The position numbers were made by a program, and so were the translations under genes. The notes beneath the pieces were generated by a model. The model made no database searches, was not told the origin of the DNA, and worked only from the letters and a program-made list of their open reading frames with translations. 64,000 nt of DNA from Bacillus aerolatus (GTDB taxonomy: Bacteria; Bacillota; Bacilli; Bacillales; Domibacillaceae). Numbering within the stretch: the stretch's first letter is position 1; every line of letters begins with the position of its first letter. Shown piece after piece: positions 35,603 through 44,076 of the stretch. The stretch is taken from contig NZ_WEIO01000008.1 of the NCBI RefSeq assembly GCF_009183655.1, positions 62,001 to 126,000 of the forward strand. The letters are read 5' to 3'.

Positions 35603-35940
35603 TTCACCCTTTCTAATTCTAAAAGCTTTTTATATCAAGGCAGCTGGATCCATATATACTGGCGGCCAATCACCACTTCAATAGCGCAAATCTTCTTGTT
35701 ATTCATTGTATGTGCAATGAATCAATCTGAACAATATATAGTTTGCATTTAATTCATCTTTTTTCGAGAACGGTAGGAATGTAAGCGCTAACCTTTTTGG
35801 TTTTTTTAAAGAGTTAAAGAATCAATAACGCGCTGTGAAAGTAGGTGAGACTTTTGCTGCAATAAAAACAGCAGATGCTCACCGCCCTTTTTTATTGCTG
35901 CACGAGCTATGCACGAACCTTTCACAACTATGCACATATA
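35603..35940. other. Intergenic region upstream of gltA
   Basis: No gene is seen in this 338-bp stretch. It holds TTCATTG-TATGTG-CAATGAA (35703..35722), a possible operator for gltA; a cre-like sequence ATGTAAGCGCTAACCT at 35779..35794 with one mismatch to the consensus; and an inverted GCAATAAAAA pair around 35858..35903. No GlnR/TnrA box was found. Confidence 0.4.
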
Positions 35941-35976
35941 AAAAAAGCCCTTTCAGCCAAGCGGCCAAAAGAGCTC
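35941..35976 (-). terminator. Intrinsic terminator of the rhodanese-like gene
   Basis: The minus strand has AGCTCTTT...AAAGGGCT with an inner GGCC/GGCT pairing, followed by TTTTTTT. Confidence 0.7.
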
Positions 35977-35980
35977 TCAG

Positions 35981-36349
35981 TTAATTCCCTGCAGATACGG
36001 TCATATACATATCCCGGTCATTATCTTTCTTGCACCAATATCCTTTCACGTCAAAGCCATATTTTTTTAATTGGCGGATGCTCAAATTACGTAACACTTT
36101 ATCTGAGACGATAACAACGATTTCTTTTTTTGCGATTTCGTTATGCTGTCTGGCTAAGTAAGGAAGTGGTATTTGGATAGCTGAAGTAATCGGATCGTGG
36201 TGCGCTACATGAAAGTCGCGCACGTCAACGAGCAGTGTGTCTTCGTCTTTGTTTAATACGGCAATTTTTTCTGCTCCAACAACTGGGACATAACGTCTAT
36301 ATAACACCGGCAAAGCCAGTAATATGATAATTCCTAAAGCAATAACCAT
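35981..36349 (-). CDS. Membrane-anchored rhodanese-like protein lacking the catalytic Cys, 122 aa
   Basis: One N-terminal membrane helix (MVIALGIIILLALPVLY) precedes a rhodanese fold: LLVDVRDFHVAHHDPITSAIQIPLPYL and VVIVSDKVLRNLSIRQLKKYGFDVKGY. The active-site loop, CxxGxRS in active sulfurtransferases, reads SDKVLRN, so the sulfur-carrying Cys is missing and the domain is probably regulatory or binding only. The start was set at ATG 36349 directly behind GGAGGAG. It is monocistronic. Confidence 0.8.
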   Translation of the reverse strand: MVIALGIIILLALPVLYRRYVPVVGAEKIAVLNKDEDTLLVDVRDFHVAHHDPITSAIQIPLPYLARQHNEIAKKEIVVIVSDKVLRNLSIRQLKKYGFDVKGYWCKKDNDRDMYMTVSAGN

Positions 36350-36510
36350 ATTCTCCTCCAACTAATTGATTGTTCTCATTTATTTTAAAAGTATATTGTT
36401 GGCGGATAAAACACCGTTATATACCCTACGATGTATAATAAATTAAATGCATTAATCAGTCAAGTTTTTGGAGTTTCTCATAGCAAAGTTCCATTTAGGG
36501 AACAACAATA

Positions 36511-36536
36511 GAGGAACCTGCCGACACAGGTTCCCT
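36511..36536 (-). terminator. Hairpin downstream of 36569..36970
   Basis: A perfect 8-bp stem GGAACCTG / CAGGTTCC with a 6-nt loop. It lacks a good T run, so termination is uncertain. Confidence 0.45.
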
Positions 36537-36568
36537 TTCGCCATATATATTTTCAATTGAACAATCTT

Positions 36569-36970
36569 TTAGTTTATTTCCACCGCTTTTTTCACAAACG
36601 CAGCAATCACATCAACAGACAGATCAAGATTATTCGTCAATATACTGTTTTTTATATAAGACAGCTTATTCCCTTCAACAGCATATGATTGGATGTCCAA
36701 TATATTATCAATGTGCATGATGCCTTTATTCGTAATCATCGGCTGTGTAATCTTATCTCCACCGTTTTCTATAGGAGATAAAGGAATGGCATCGGTACCG
36801 TTAAGCAATCCTTCTTCCGCTAACCGAGCCAAAGATGTTTCATAAGCGGCAGTATCCATCCCTTCTGTCAGGATTTCATGCAATTCAGCCATTATGTTCG
36901 GGTCATTTCCTAAATAGTATTGAACATAATACGCCAGAACAACTTGTTCTTTTATTGTCAGTTTTTCCAT
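36569..36970 (-). CDS. Hypothetical helical protein, 133 aa
   Basis: I do not recognise the family with confidence. The N-terminal half (LTIKEQVVLAYYVQYYLGND, ETSLARLAEEGLLNG) looks like a small winged-helix or helical domain, with ITNKGIMHIDNILDIQS after it as in some YjcQ-like phage or chromosomal proteins. There is no signal peptide. A good ribosome site (GGAGAGG) precedes the ATG. It is a separate unit between the rhodanese-like gene and tatA. Confidence 0.6.
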   Translation of the reverse strand: MEKLTIKEQVVLAYYVQYYLGNDPNIMAELHEILTEGMDTAAYETSLARLAEEGLLNGTDAIPLSPIENGGDKITQPMITNKGIMHIDNILDIQSYAVEGNKLSYIKNSILTNNLDLSVDVIAAFVKKAVEIN

Positions 36971-37027
36971 TTCCTCTCCTCCCTTTAATCCTTATTATTC
37001 GACAGAATGATAAAAAAATCCTGCAAA

Positions 37028-37060
37028 CAAAAAAAGAAACAGACGAGCTCTGCCCGCCTG
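37028..37060 (-). terminator. Intrinsic terminator of tatA
   Basis: A 9-bp stem with two wobble pairs (minus strand CAGGCGGGC / GCTCGTCTG) is followed by TTTCTTTTTTT. Confidence 0.7.
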
Positions 37061-37083
37061 CTGTTAAACTAAATACCTGTAAG

Positions 37084-37290
37084 TTATCCTTCTTTTTTTA
37101 CAGCTGTCAGCGAAGGCTTTTTCTCTTCCTCTTTGTCATCATCAGAAACTAAACCTTTTGCAGCACTCTTGAATTCGGTTAATGTACGGCCGAATGCCCG
37201 GCCGACTTCCGGCAGCTTCGAAGGCCCAAAAATAATCAGGGCAATGACTAGCACGAGAATTAATCCGGGAATTCCGATATTGGAAATCAT
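37084..37290 (-). CDS. tatA: Twin-arginine translocase subunit TatA, 68 aa
   Basis: This TatA/E protein has a short N-terminal membrane helix ([16 protein letters not shown]), the hinge [20 protein letters not shown] amphipathic helix and a charged tail. TatA oligomers form the pore through which folded Tat substrates cross the membrane. It lies 67 bp after phoD, as tatAd does in B. subtilis, but the expected tatC neighbour is missing. It probably serves PhoD and the two PhoX proteins in this region, using a TatC encoded elsewhere. Confidence 0.93.
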   Translation of the reverse strand: MISNIGIPGLILVLVIALIIFGPSKLPEVGRAFGRTLTEFKSAAKGLVSDDDKEEEKKPSLTAVKKEG

Positions 37291-37357
37291 CTGATCGTCT
37301 CCTTCTTTTTCCTCTTATTTGACTGTCACATTTCGTTGTTATCCAGCAAGCACTACA

Positions 37358-39106
37358 TTAATTCGGCACTTTTTTTCGCTTTTTCTCCATTTGCTTTTCG
37401 TGGGCACGGCCATGAGCGCGGTGGCGGTCTTCTTCCACCTCAGCTGACTTTTGTACACCGTGCGGCACTGCTATGGACGAGACTTCTTTCAATCCCTTTT
37501 CGTCTTTTTCATAAACGAGTGAAGCCCTTGTTGAAATGTCTGCCCCTGCCTCAGTTACAAACGGCACCACGCGATAATCGGCTCTCCATTGTTCCGGAGT
37601 GACCCGGCAGCGGACATAGCCCCGGTAATTGTTAAAAAATTGAATGTGCGGATTTTCTGCAAGTGTGCGGTCTGTGTCAGCACGAACGTCAGAACCGTTT
37701 CCGCCGGATGTAATCGACGTACCGACAAACTCAGCACCGAGTACCTTCGAGTTTTGGTCGTTATAATCCGCCTTCAAGTTAGAAGCCCAGCTCGCATGAA
37801 CGTCACCAGTCAAAACGATCATATTATTCATATTTTTGTTTACGGCAAAATCGGTAATCCGCTGCCGGGCAGCCGGATAGCCATCCCAGGAATCCATGCT
37901 GAATTTTGGTGCTGTGCTTGTTCCAAAGTTGCGCTCCGCGAAAAATACTTGCTGAGCTAGAACGTTCCATTTCGTCTTTGTTTTTCCGAGATTTCCGAAA
38001 AGCCATTGCTCCTGTTCGGCACCAAGCAGTGTACGCTTCGGATCAAGCGACTCTGGTGAATGCGGTTTGCTGCCGTCGCCATTTGCCTGGTCATCACGGT
38101 ACTGGCGTGTATCAAGAACATAGAAGGAAGCAAGGTCACCATACGTAAAATCACGGTATAATTGCATGCCTGAATCGTGTGGCAGTGACGATCTTCGGAG
38201 CGGCATATGTTCATAATATGCCTGATAGGCAGCGGCGCGGCGCTTAATAAATGCTTCAACCGACTGGCCTTTTTCCGGAATAACATTCGCATAGTTATTT
38301 TCCACCTCATGATCATCCCAAGTAACGACCCATGGAAAAGCAGCATGTGCGGCTTTCAAGTGTACATCGGAGCGGTACTGAGCATGGCGGTTACGGTAGT
38401 CTGCAAGCGTAATGATTTCAGGGCCACTGTGCGAACGGACATTTCCTGTCGGAGAAACATATTCATTTGGACCGTATTCATATATGTAATCACCTAGATG
38501 GAAAACTAAATCAAGATCTTCTTTAGCCATATGCTGATACGCAGTAAAATAACCGTGTTCAAACTGCTGGCACGAAACAAACGCAAACGTCATACTGGCT
38601 ACGCTCGCACCGATTGCCGGAAGTGTTTTTGTTTTACCAGCCGGACTTAGTTCGTTTCCTGTTTTGAAACGGTAATAATAGACGGTGTTGGGCTTCAAGC
38701 CTTGTACTTCCACATGAACGGAATGGGCAAGATCAGGGTGGGCAATTTCAGTTCCGCGCTTGATAACCTTGCGGAAATGTTCATCTGTGGCAAGTTCCCA
38801 ATTCACCGGCACAGCATGAGAAGGCATACCGCCGCCATTAAGCGGATCCGGAGCAAGCCTTGTCCATAAAACCACACTATCAGAAAGCGGATCGCCGGAA
38901 GCCACACCAAGCGTAAACGGATAGTTATTAAACTTCGGAGCTGCTTCGACTGTAAAAGCTCCCATTGACTGAGCGATGGCAAGACCGAGTGACGCTCCTG
39001 CCACTTTGCCGGCCCCGGAAAGAAAACTGCGGCGCCCCATGTTTTTTTGCAAGCTTTCTTCATTAAATCGCTTGATCAGTTCATCCAACGCACCTTCATT
39101 GTTCAT
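37358..39106 (-). CDS. phoD: Tat-exported alkaline phosphatase/phosphodiesterase PhoD, 582 aa
   Basis: The twin-arginine signal (NMGRRSFLSGAGKVAG, about residues 22-37) is followed by the PhoD N-terminal domain and the Fe/Ca metallophosphatase core: FVSCQQFEHGYFTAY, DLVFHLGDYIYEYG, TWDDHEVENNYA and LTGDVHASWASNL. PhoD is a secreted enzyme releasing phosphate from phosphodiesters such as teichoic acid. The start was set at ATG 39106 behind AAGAGGTGAAGG. PhoP-box-like repeats and TATAAT lie upstream (39148..39189). tatA follows. Confidence 0.95.
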   Translation of the reverse strand: MNNEGALDELIKRFNEESLQKNMGRRSFLSGAGKVAGASLGLAIAQSMGAFTVEAAPKFNNYPFTLGVASGDPLSDSVVLWTRLAPDPLNGGGMPSHAVPVNWELATDEHFRKVIKRGTEIAHPDLAHSVHVEVQGLKPNTVYYYRFKTGNELSPAGKTKTLPAIGASVASMTFAFVSCQQFEHGYFTAYQHMAKEDLDLVFHLGDYIYEYGPNEYVSPTGNVRSHSGPEIITLADYRNRHAQYRSDVHLKAAHAAFPWVVTWDDHEVENNYANVIPEKGQSVEAFIKRRAAAYQAYYEHMPLRRSSLPHDSGMQLYRDFTYGDLASFYVLDTRQYRDDQANGDGSKPHSPESLDPKRTLLGAEQEQWLFGNLGKTKTKWNVLAQQVFFAERNFGTSTAPKFSMDSWDGYPAARQRITDFAVNKNMNNMIVLTGDVHASWASNLKADYNDQNSKVLGAEFVGTSITSGGNGSDVRADTDRTLAENPHIQFFNNYRGYVRCRVTPEQWRADYRVVPFVTEAGADISTRASLVYEKDEKGLKEVSSIAVPHGVQKSAEVEEDRHRAHGRAHEKQMEKKRKKVPN

Positions 39107-39147
39107 AACCCCTTCACCTCTTAAAAAAAATGATGTAAACAAGGCTG

Positions 39148-39202
39148 ATTATAAATGGATTTTATTAACTAAGTGTGAAGATCTGTAAAGATGAGAATGT
39201 GA
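39148..39202 (-). promoter_or_regulatory. PhoP-box-like repeats and -10 element of phoD
   Basis: On the minus strand TTTACA, TTCACA and TTAATA repeat at 10-11 bp intervals (39184, 39174, 39163), preceded by a weaker GTCACA. They are followed after 9 bp by TATAAT (39148..39153). This matches the TT(A/C/T)ACA direct repeats bound by PhoP. Confidence 0.65.
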
Positions 39203-39415
39203 CAGCTAGTAAAACCGGGCTTATATAGGCAGGACTTTTGAATGTAAATAAATTCTATTTTTCTCATTCTTCCTCAGTACCTGACAAAATTCTCAATTCT
39301 GTATAGCCCTTAATTCCCTGAATTATTAACAAGATATTCATAAAATATTAATAATTTCAAACATGCATCTCCGTCCGGTTTCTTTCTGCTTATTCATTAA
39401 TCCGTCCAAACAATC
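39203..39415. other. AT-rich gap between phoD promoter and MFS gene
   Basis: I see no gene and no clear terminator for the MFS gene that ends at 39416. Confidence 0.3.
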
Positions 39416-40639
39416 TTACCCACCCATCGTATTCTGCCCTTTTTGAAGAGTCAGCTGTTCTGTAGCAGCTTGTTTGTTCAGCTGCATAGATAAAATGAAC
39501 GCCAAAAGCAACAGCCCGCAGCAAAGCAATAACGACGAAGGGATTCCACCAAGATGGTCAATCATCCAGCCGCCAAGCCCAGGACCAAGCAGCTGGCCTG
39601 CCGCAAAGTAAACCGTAACATACCCTAAAGCAATCGGTGCATACGATGGATGAATCTGCTCTGTCGAGAGAGCCTGTATGAGAGCAAGCATCCCGACAAC
39701 CGTGCTCCCCCAGAGGAACTGGCTAATAACAAACCCCATGTACACAGGGAATACGATAGGAATGCCCATCGATAAGGCTCCCAGGAAAAGCGTGATGAGC
39801 AGAGACTTTTTCCGACCGATCTTATCCGAAATCGTTCCCCACAATGGCCCGCTAAAAATGGACATAACGCCACTAATAGCCATTATTTGACCAGCACCAT
39901 ACTGATCAATACGGGCTTCTAAAATGTAACTAAACAGGAAGCTTTGTGGAATTAAATAAGCAAAGCCAATCAATCCATAAATGAATGCGACGAGCAAGAC
40001 TCTTTTATGCAAGTACACCTCACGAAGAAGAGAATCACCTTTTTGCATAGTTTTACGTAAAGGTACTGGCGGATCTCGAAGAATGAGCTGGGCAACGAGG
40101 GCAGATAATAAAGAGAGCAGCCCGTATGAAAGCCAGAGATATCGCCAGCCGTTAATAGAAAACCAAGCCGTAAAGAATGGGATAAGTGAGCTGGAAATGA
40201 GCGTTCCTAATCCCAATCCACTACCGAGAAACCCAATCATCCTCCCTCTTTGCTGAGGGAACCACCCGACAACAATATTTACGAGCGGAGTATACGTAAA
40301 AGCCGTACCAATACCGAGAAGCACCATCCCTGCCAGGCAGGAAATGAAGCTTTGAACAAAGGACAAATATAGCAAACCGCAAGCTACAAGCAGCGTCCCA
40401 ACGATGACCAACCGCTTGGAACCCCATTTTGCGGCCATAATACCGGCAAAGAGAACCAGCCCTAAATATCCAATTGATGATGCTGTGCCCAGCATCCCTG
40501 CCTGTTCGTATGTAAGTGATAAACTTTCCTTCATAAAAGGCATAAGAATTCCGTAAGACATCCGGCCAAAGCCGAGCGTGCTAATTGTTACCATGATACA
40601 TGCGAAGGCATATTTCCAAACTTGCTGCTCCTGCCCCAT
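39416..40639 (-). CDS. YbfB/YjiJ family MFS transporter, copy 1, 407 aa
   Basis: This twelve-helix major facilitator has the A-type loop motif between helices 2 and 3 (GIMAAKWGSKRLVIVG) and its counterpart in the C-half (GTISDKIGRKKSLLIT). The N-terminus TLGFGRMSYGILMPFMKESL is typical of YbfB/YjiJ-type (MFS_1-like) carriers of unknown substrate. It is about 85-90% identical by eye to the 44077..45300 protein, the second copy of a duplicated MFS-phoX pair. It is divergent from the truncated phoX across a 315-bp control region. Confidence 0.88.
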   Translation of the reverse strand: MGQEQQVWKYAFACIMVTISTLGFGRMSYGILMPFMKESLSLTYEQAGMLGTASSIGYLGLVLFAGIMAAKWGSKRLVIVGTLLVACGLLYLSFVQSFISCLAGMVLLGIGTAFTYTPLVNIVVGWFPQQRGRMIGFLGSGLGLGTLISSSLIPFFTAWFSINGWRYLWLSYGLLSLLSALVAQLILRDPPVPLRKTMQKGDSLLREVYLHKRVLLVAFIYGLIGFAYLIPQSFLFSYILEARIDQYGAGQIMAISGVMSIFSGPLWGTISDKIGRKKSLLITLFLGALSMGIPIVFPVYMGFVISQFLWGSTVVGMLALIQALSTEQIHPSYAPIALGYVTVYFAAGQLLGPGLGGWMIDHLGGIPSSLLLCCGLLLLAFILSMQLNKQAATEQLTLQKGQNTMGG

Positions 40640-40752
40640 TACTCCACCTCCATTTAGCTATTCAGCTAGTTCCGATTCCTTCACTAGATTAATATGTATC
40701 ATTACATTTCCGGAACTTGAATCGTTCTACTTATTTTACAATATTTCCAATA

Positions 40753-40792
40753 TTTAATAAATGGTTAAGAATACTTTAATACCTGCTTTACT
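40753..40792 (+). promoter_or_regulatory. PhoP-box-like repeats before truncated phoX
   Basis: TTTAAT, TTAAGA, TTAATA and TTTACT (40753, 40765, 40776, 40787) are spaced 12, 11 and 11 bp. A TACATT -10-like element follows at about 40802. The array is conserved upstream of the full phoX copy. Confidence 0.55.
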
Positions 40793-40823
40793 TTGAAAGG
40801 CTACATTTAATAGGGGGATCAGG

Positions 40824-40958
40824 TTGGACCAATTCACCGGATTGATGGGCGCAGCTCAAGCACATAATCATCTGTGCCTCACCTTAATGCACGTCTATCA
40901 GGAGATTCACATTCACATACTTATTTTCCTAAAAATGAAAAGGAGGTTTTTAATGTGA
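40824..40958 (+). CDS. Possible upstream small ORF, 44 aa, overlapping the truncated phoX start
   Basis: A TTG start 6 nt after AGGGGG opens a 44-codon frame whose TGA overlaps the GTG start of phoX. The duplicated region at 45514..45642 keeps an equivalent open frame despite a 6-bp length difference, suggesting translational coupling. Most differences between the copies change the amino acid, so selection on the peptide itself is doubtful. Confidence 0.3.
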   Translation: MDQFTGLMGAAQAHNHLCLTLMHVYQEIHIHILIFLKMKRRFLM

Positions 40959-41278
40959 GTAATCAACCATTTCAAAAAGGCTTGGACAGAAGAGATTTTT
41001 TAAAAGAGGGAGGTATGGCGACTGTTGCTTTAACGCTGGGCAGTACAGGTGTGTTTTCACTTGGTTCCCATACATTTGCAAAGTCAGACGGTAAAAAAGT
41101 TAGTTTTAGCGGTTATGGTCCCTTAGTCAAAGATCCAGGAGGAATCCTTGATCCCCCTCAAGGATTTCAATATCGGATCGTTTCTCAGGAAGGCGGGAAA
41201 TTGCCAAATGGCGCCCCTGTTCCTGGAGCTTTCGATGGGATGTCAGCCTTCCAGCGCCATGGCATGCCTATTTTGTAA
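40955..41278 (+). pseudogene. phoX: Internally deleted phoX remnant, 107 codons
   Basis: It has the same GTG start, ribosome site (AAAGGAGG) and Tat signal (LDRRDFLKEGG) as the full phoX at 45639..47093. After PVPGAFDGMSAFQ it jumps directly to the last seven residues, RHGMPIL, of the full protein. The deletion removes 1131 bp (377 codons) in frame, between copies of a short repeat, CAGCCTTnCA, present at both ends in the intact gene. The enzyme core is lost, so phosphatase activity is impossible; a small Tat-targeted peptide could still be made. Confidence 0.85.
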
Positions 41279-41358
41279 AAATAAAAAATCAGACTCTGTT
41301 GTAAATAGTCTAACAATCTATCATTTACAGCCTAAAATGGCAGGAGGATATAGTTGTC

Positions 41359-42246
41359 ATGAAAAACCAAAAAAAGCAAAGCAAACGGGCGCGGCTCCAA
41401 AGGATTTGGTTCATCTTGCATGCCGCTTTATTAACGGCGACCCTTACCGGTTTCGCGAGCAACACTCACGCACAGGAAAACACTTTTGCACGCGGACAAT
41501 CGACGAATGTTAAAGTGATGTCTTATAACATCCATCACGCGGAAGGAGAAGATGGTGTGTTAGACTTGGAGCGAATTGCTCGAATCATTGGAGGCTCCGA
41601 TGCCGATATTATTGGTTTGCAGGAAGTGGACAACCATTGGTCCAGTCGCAGCGACTTTCAAGATCAGGCAAAAATGCTCGCTGAACGTCTTGGGTTGTTC
41701 TATGTTTACGCAGCAAACCTTGACCTCGAACCTGTAAACGAAGGAGATCACCGCCGTCAATATGGTACAGCGATATTAAGCAAATATCCAATAATCAAAT
41801 CAGAAAACCATCTGCTCTCGAAAATTGGAAGCACAGAGCAGCGCGGTCTGCTCAAAGCAACTATTAACGTAAAAGGGAATCACCTGCATGTGTACAACAC
41901 ACACCTGGCCCTGACTTCTGCGGAACGCGAAATGCAAATGAAGCAAATAATTGAAATAGCGAATAAATCCAAAGGCCCAAAAGTAATCATGGGAGATTTG
42001 AACGCCACACCAGAAAGCAATGAAATGAAACCGATCATCTCCGGGTACGTGGATGTTTTTGCAAATACAGGCTCTGAAGCCAACACTTATCCTGCAGATC
42101 ACCCTTCCAAAAGAATCGACTATATATTCACTTCGAAGGATATCGAAACAGTAAATGCCCAAGTCATTAACACCTTGGCTTCTGATCATCTCCCTCTTAC
42201 TGCAGAGATTGTATTGGAACGTGAAGCACCATTTTATAATGGATAG
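41359..42246 (+). CDS. Secreted endonuclease/exonuclease/phosphatase family protein, 295 aa
   Basis: A Sec signal peptide (basic KNQKKQSKRARLQR, then a hydrophobic stretch, cleavage near THA-QE at about residue 39) precedes an EEP-fold domain. Active-site segments are VMSYNIHHAEG (Asn), IIGLQEVD (metal Glu), YNTHLAL (His), MGDLNATPES (Asp/Asn) and the C-terminal SDHLPLTAE (Asp-His). It should hydrolyse phosphodiesters of nucleic acids or lipids outside the cell, in keeping with phosphate scavenging. It starts 80 bp after the phoX remnant and probably uses its Pho promoter. AGGAGG precedes the ATG. Confidence 0.88.
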   Translation: MKNQKKQSKRARLQRIWFILHAALLTATLTGFASNTHAQENTFARGQSTNVKVMSYNIHHAEGEDGVLDLERIARIIGGSDADIIGLQEVDNHWSSRSDFQDQAKMLAERLGLFYVYAANLDLEPVNEGDHRRQYGTAILSKYPIIKSENHLLSKIGSTEQRGLLKATINVKGNHLHVYNTHLALTSAEREMQMKQIIEIANKSKGPKVIMGDLNATPESNEMKPIISGYVDVFANTGSEANTYPADHPSKRIDYIFTSKDIETVNAQVINTLASDHLPLTAEIVLEREAPFYNG

Positions 42247-42254
42247 AAATAACC

Positions 42255-42286
42255 TCCCCCCTTCTCTTCTTTTAGAGAAGGGGGGG
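42255..42286 (+). terminator. Strong hairpin after the nuclease gene
   Basis: An 11-bp perfect stem (CCCCCCTTCTC / GAGAAGGGGGG) with an 8-nt loop. There is no T run after it, so it may be an mRNA-stabilising or rho-independent-like hairpin. Confidence 0.5.
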
Positions 42287-42384
42287 TATGACGTTAAAGG
42301 TGCTTAGCTTTTTTCTTTTCTTTTCTTTTCGGACAAACGAATCCCAGATGGCGTTTTTTATTTTCACTTTTCTTTGTCCATTCC

Positions 42385-42508
42385 CCGCATGGTCTTGCTA
42401 TAATGTTGTTTACGCCATTTCTCAGCCTTACTTTGGCAAGCTTATAGATAAGTATGGGGTACGATACATCGTTTCTTTTAGTATTCTGGTATTAGCCACT
42501 GATTACAA
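42385..42508 (+). pseudogene. Fragment of an MFS transporter gene
   Basis: The translation ISQPYFGKLIDKYGVRYIVS followed by FSILVLA matches the helix 2-3 loop of MFS carriers (GxLxDKYGxR). No flanking transporter sequence remains. The surrounding 42247..42571 stretch otherwise holds only hairpins. Confidence 0.4.
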
Positions 42509-42536
42509 AAAAGCCAATCGAAAACGATTGGCTTTC
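42506..42536 (-). terminator. Intrinsic terminator of pepD
   Basis: A perfect 11-bp stem (AAAGCCAATCG / CGATTGGCTTT) with a 4-nt loop is followed on the minus strand by TTTTTTGT. It could work in both directions. Confidence 0.85.
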
Positions 42537-42571
42537 ATTTTTAAATTTCCTCATACAGATCATGTTTGATG

Positions 42572-44047
42572 TCATTGGCTCCACTTAAATGATTTCATTT
42601 CTTTTAGCACAGAAAGAGAGTATTCCCAATTATTCATCGTTGAAGGTATGTTTAGGTGTTCATTAGGAGTGTGAACTTGGTGTATATCAGGCCCAATCGA
42701 AATCGCATCTAATCCAGGGATTTTTTCCAGAAAGATGCCGCATTCAATTCCAGCATGCACTGCGATAATTTCAATATCAGTACCATATTTCTCTTTATAC
42801 ACTTTTTCAAATACTTTTCGAATGTTTGAGTCGGGATTATATGGCCACTCTGGATAATTACAATCAGCAGCAAACTGGCAGCCAAGTGTATCTGCTATTA
42901 GTTTGGCTTTATTAACTATATTGTCCTTTAAACTTTTTACCGAACTTCTCGTATCACTTTCAAACTTTATTTCTGTATCTGATGTTGTAACCACCCCTAA
43001 ATTGGTTGAGCTTTCAACTAACCCGTTTATCTCCATACTCATGCTTTGAATACCGTTTGGAATTAACATCAGTGAGGTAATTGCTTTACACTTTGTGTCT
43101 TCTGAAAAAACCTTGGTAATATTATGCTCTATGTTTTTCAGCCCTACATATACATCCGGGTCAGAAGTTTGCAGCTCGTTTTTTAACATAACATTCCACT
43201 CGTCAATTTTATTTTCTAGTTTTCTGACAGCGTCCGGATGGAGTAAAATACTTGCATCAGCTTCCCGCGGAATGGCGTTTACCGCTGATCCTCCGTTGAT
43301 TTGTCTAATAAAATAAGGGACTTCAGTTGATAAATCATATAATAATCGACCGATGATTTTGTTGGAATTTCCCCTTTCCTTATCAATAGATATTCCAGAA
43401 TGTCCTCCCTTTAATCCTCTAACACTAATATTATAAGCCTGTACGTCCTTAGAAGCCTCTTGCCAAACAATCGGAAGAGTTTGGGTTACTTTGATTCCGC
43501 CTGCACCGCTTACCAATAACTTGTTATCTTCTTCCGAATCAATATTAATGAGGATTTTACCGTCAAAGTTAGCAGGATCAACAGCTAGAGCTCCTCCCAT
43601 GTTAGTTTCTTCTTCCGTTGTGATCACAATTTCAAGAGCTGGATGAGGGATTTCATCTGAATCTAATAGTGCAAGAGCATAGGCGACAGCAATACCATTA
43701 TCAGCACCTAATGTTGTATCTGTTGCATATAGCATGTCCCCTATAATTCTTAGCTGAAGTGGATCTTTTTCAAAGTTATGTAGAGTCCCTTCATTCTTTT
43801 CACAAACCATATCCATATGTCCTTGGATAATGATGGTTGGTATATTCTCATATCCAGGTGCAGCTTGCTTTTTTATAATGACATTGAATGCTTCATCCTG
43901 TATGACCTCTAAATTGCGTTCTTTTCCAAAGCGAACCAAATAATCGCTGATCGCTTTCTCATTGCCAGAACGTCTAGGAATATTTGATATTTCTGAAAAA
44001 TAATAAAATACCGGATGTTTTTTTAATTCTTCTAAACTACTATACAA
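42572..44047 (-). CDS. pepD: Aminoacyl-histidine dipeptidase (PepD, M20C), 491 aa
   Basis: Metal-binding and catalytic segments of the M20C family are present: QGHMDMVCEK, TTLGADNGIAVAYALAL, TTEEETNMGGA, and the C-terminal GPDIHQVHTPNE. The long insertion domain is typical of Xaa-His dipeptidase. The enzyme cuts dipeptides in the cytosol. I chose a TTG start at 44047, 9 nt after AAAGG; an ATG at 44056 lies directly on that ribosome site, and a longer frame overlaps the MFS gene. It follows the MFS gene by 29 bp. It lies inside the duplicated MFS-phoX region but is single-copy. Confidence 0.88.
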   Translation of the reverse strand: MYSSLEELKKHPVFYYFSEISNIPRRSGNEKAISDYLVRFGKERNLEVIQDEAFNVIIKKQAAPGYENIPTIIIQGHMDMVCEKNEGTLHNFEKDPLQLRIIGDMLYATDTTLGADNGIAVAYALALLDSDEIPHPALEIVITTEEETNMGGALAVDPANFDGKILINIDSEEDNKLLVSGAGGIKVTQTLPIVWQEASKDVQAYNISVRGLKGGHSGISIDKERGNSNKIIGRLLYDLSTEVPYFIRQINGGSAVNAIPREADASILLHPDAVRKLENKIDEWNVMLKNELQTSDPDVYVGLKNIEHNITKVFSEDTKCKAITSLMLIPNGIQSMSMEINGLVESSTNLGVVTTSDTEIKFESDTRSSVKSLKDNIVNKAKLIADTLGCQFAADCNYPEWPYNPDSNIRKVFEKVYKEKYGTDIEIIAVHAGIECGIFLEKIPGLDAISIGPDIHQVHTPNEHLNIPSTMNNWEYSLSVLKEMKSFKWSQ

Positions 44048-44076
44048 GCTGATCATCCTTTCGTCTTTAAATAACC

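Noticed and set aside
35603-35980. GlnR/TnrA or T-box control of gltA
   Set aside because: No TGTNA-N6/7-TNACA site and no T-box conserved sequence could be found.
37336-38497. Plus-strand frames opposite phoD
   Set aside because: phoD itself is intact with all motifs; the frames opposite have no ribosome sites.
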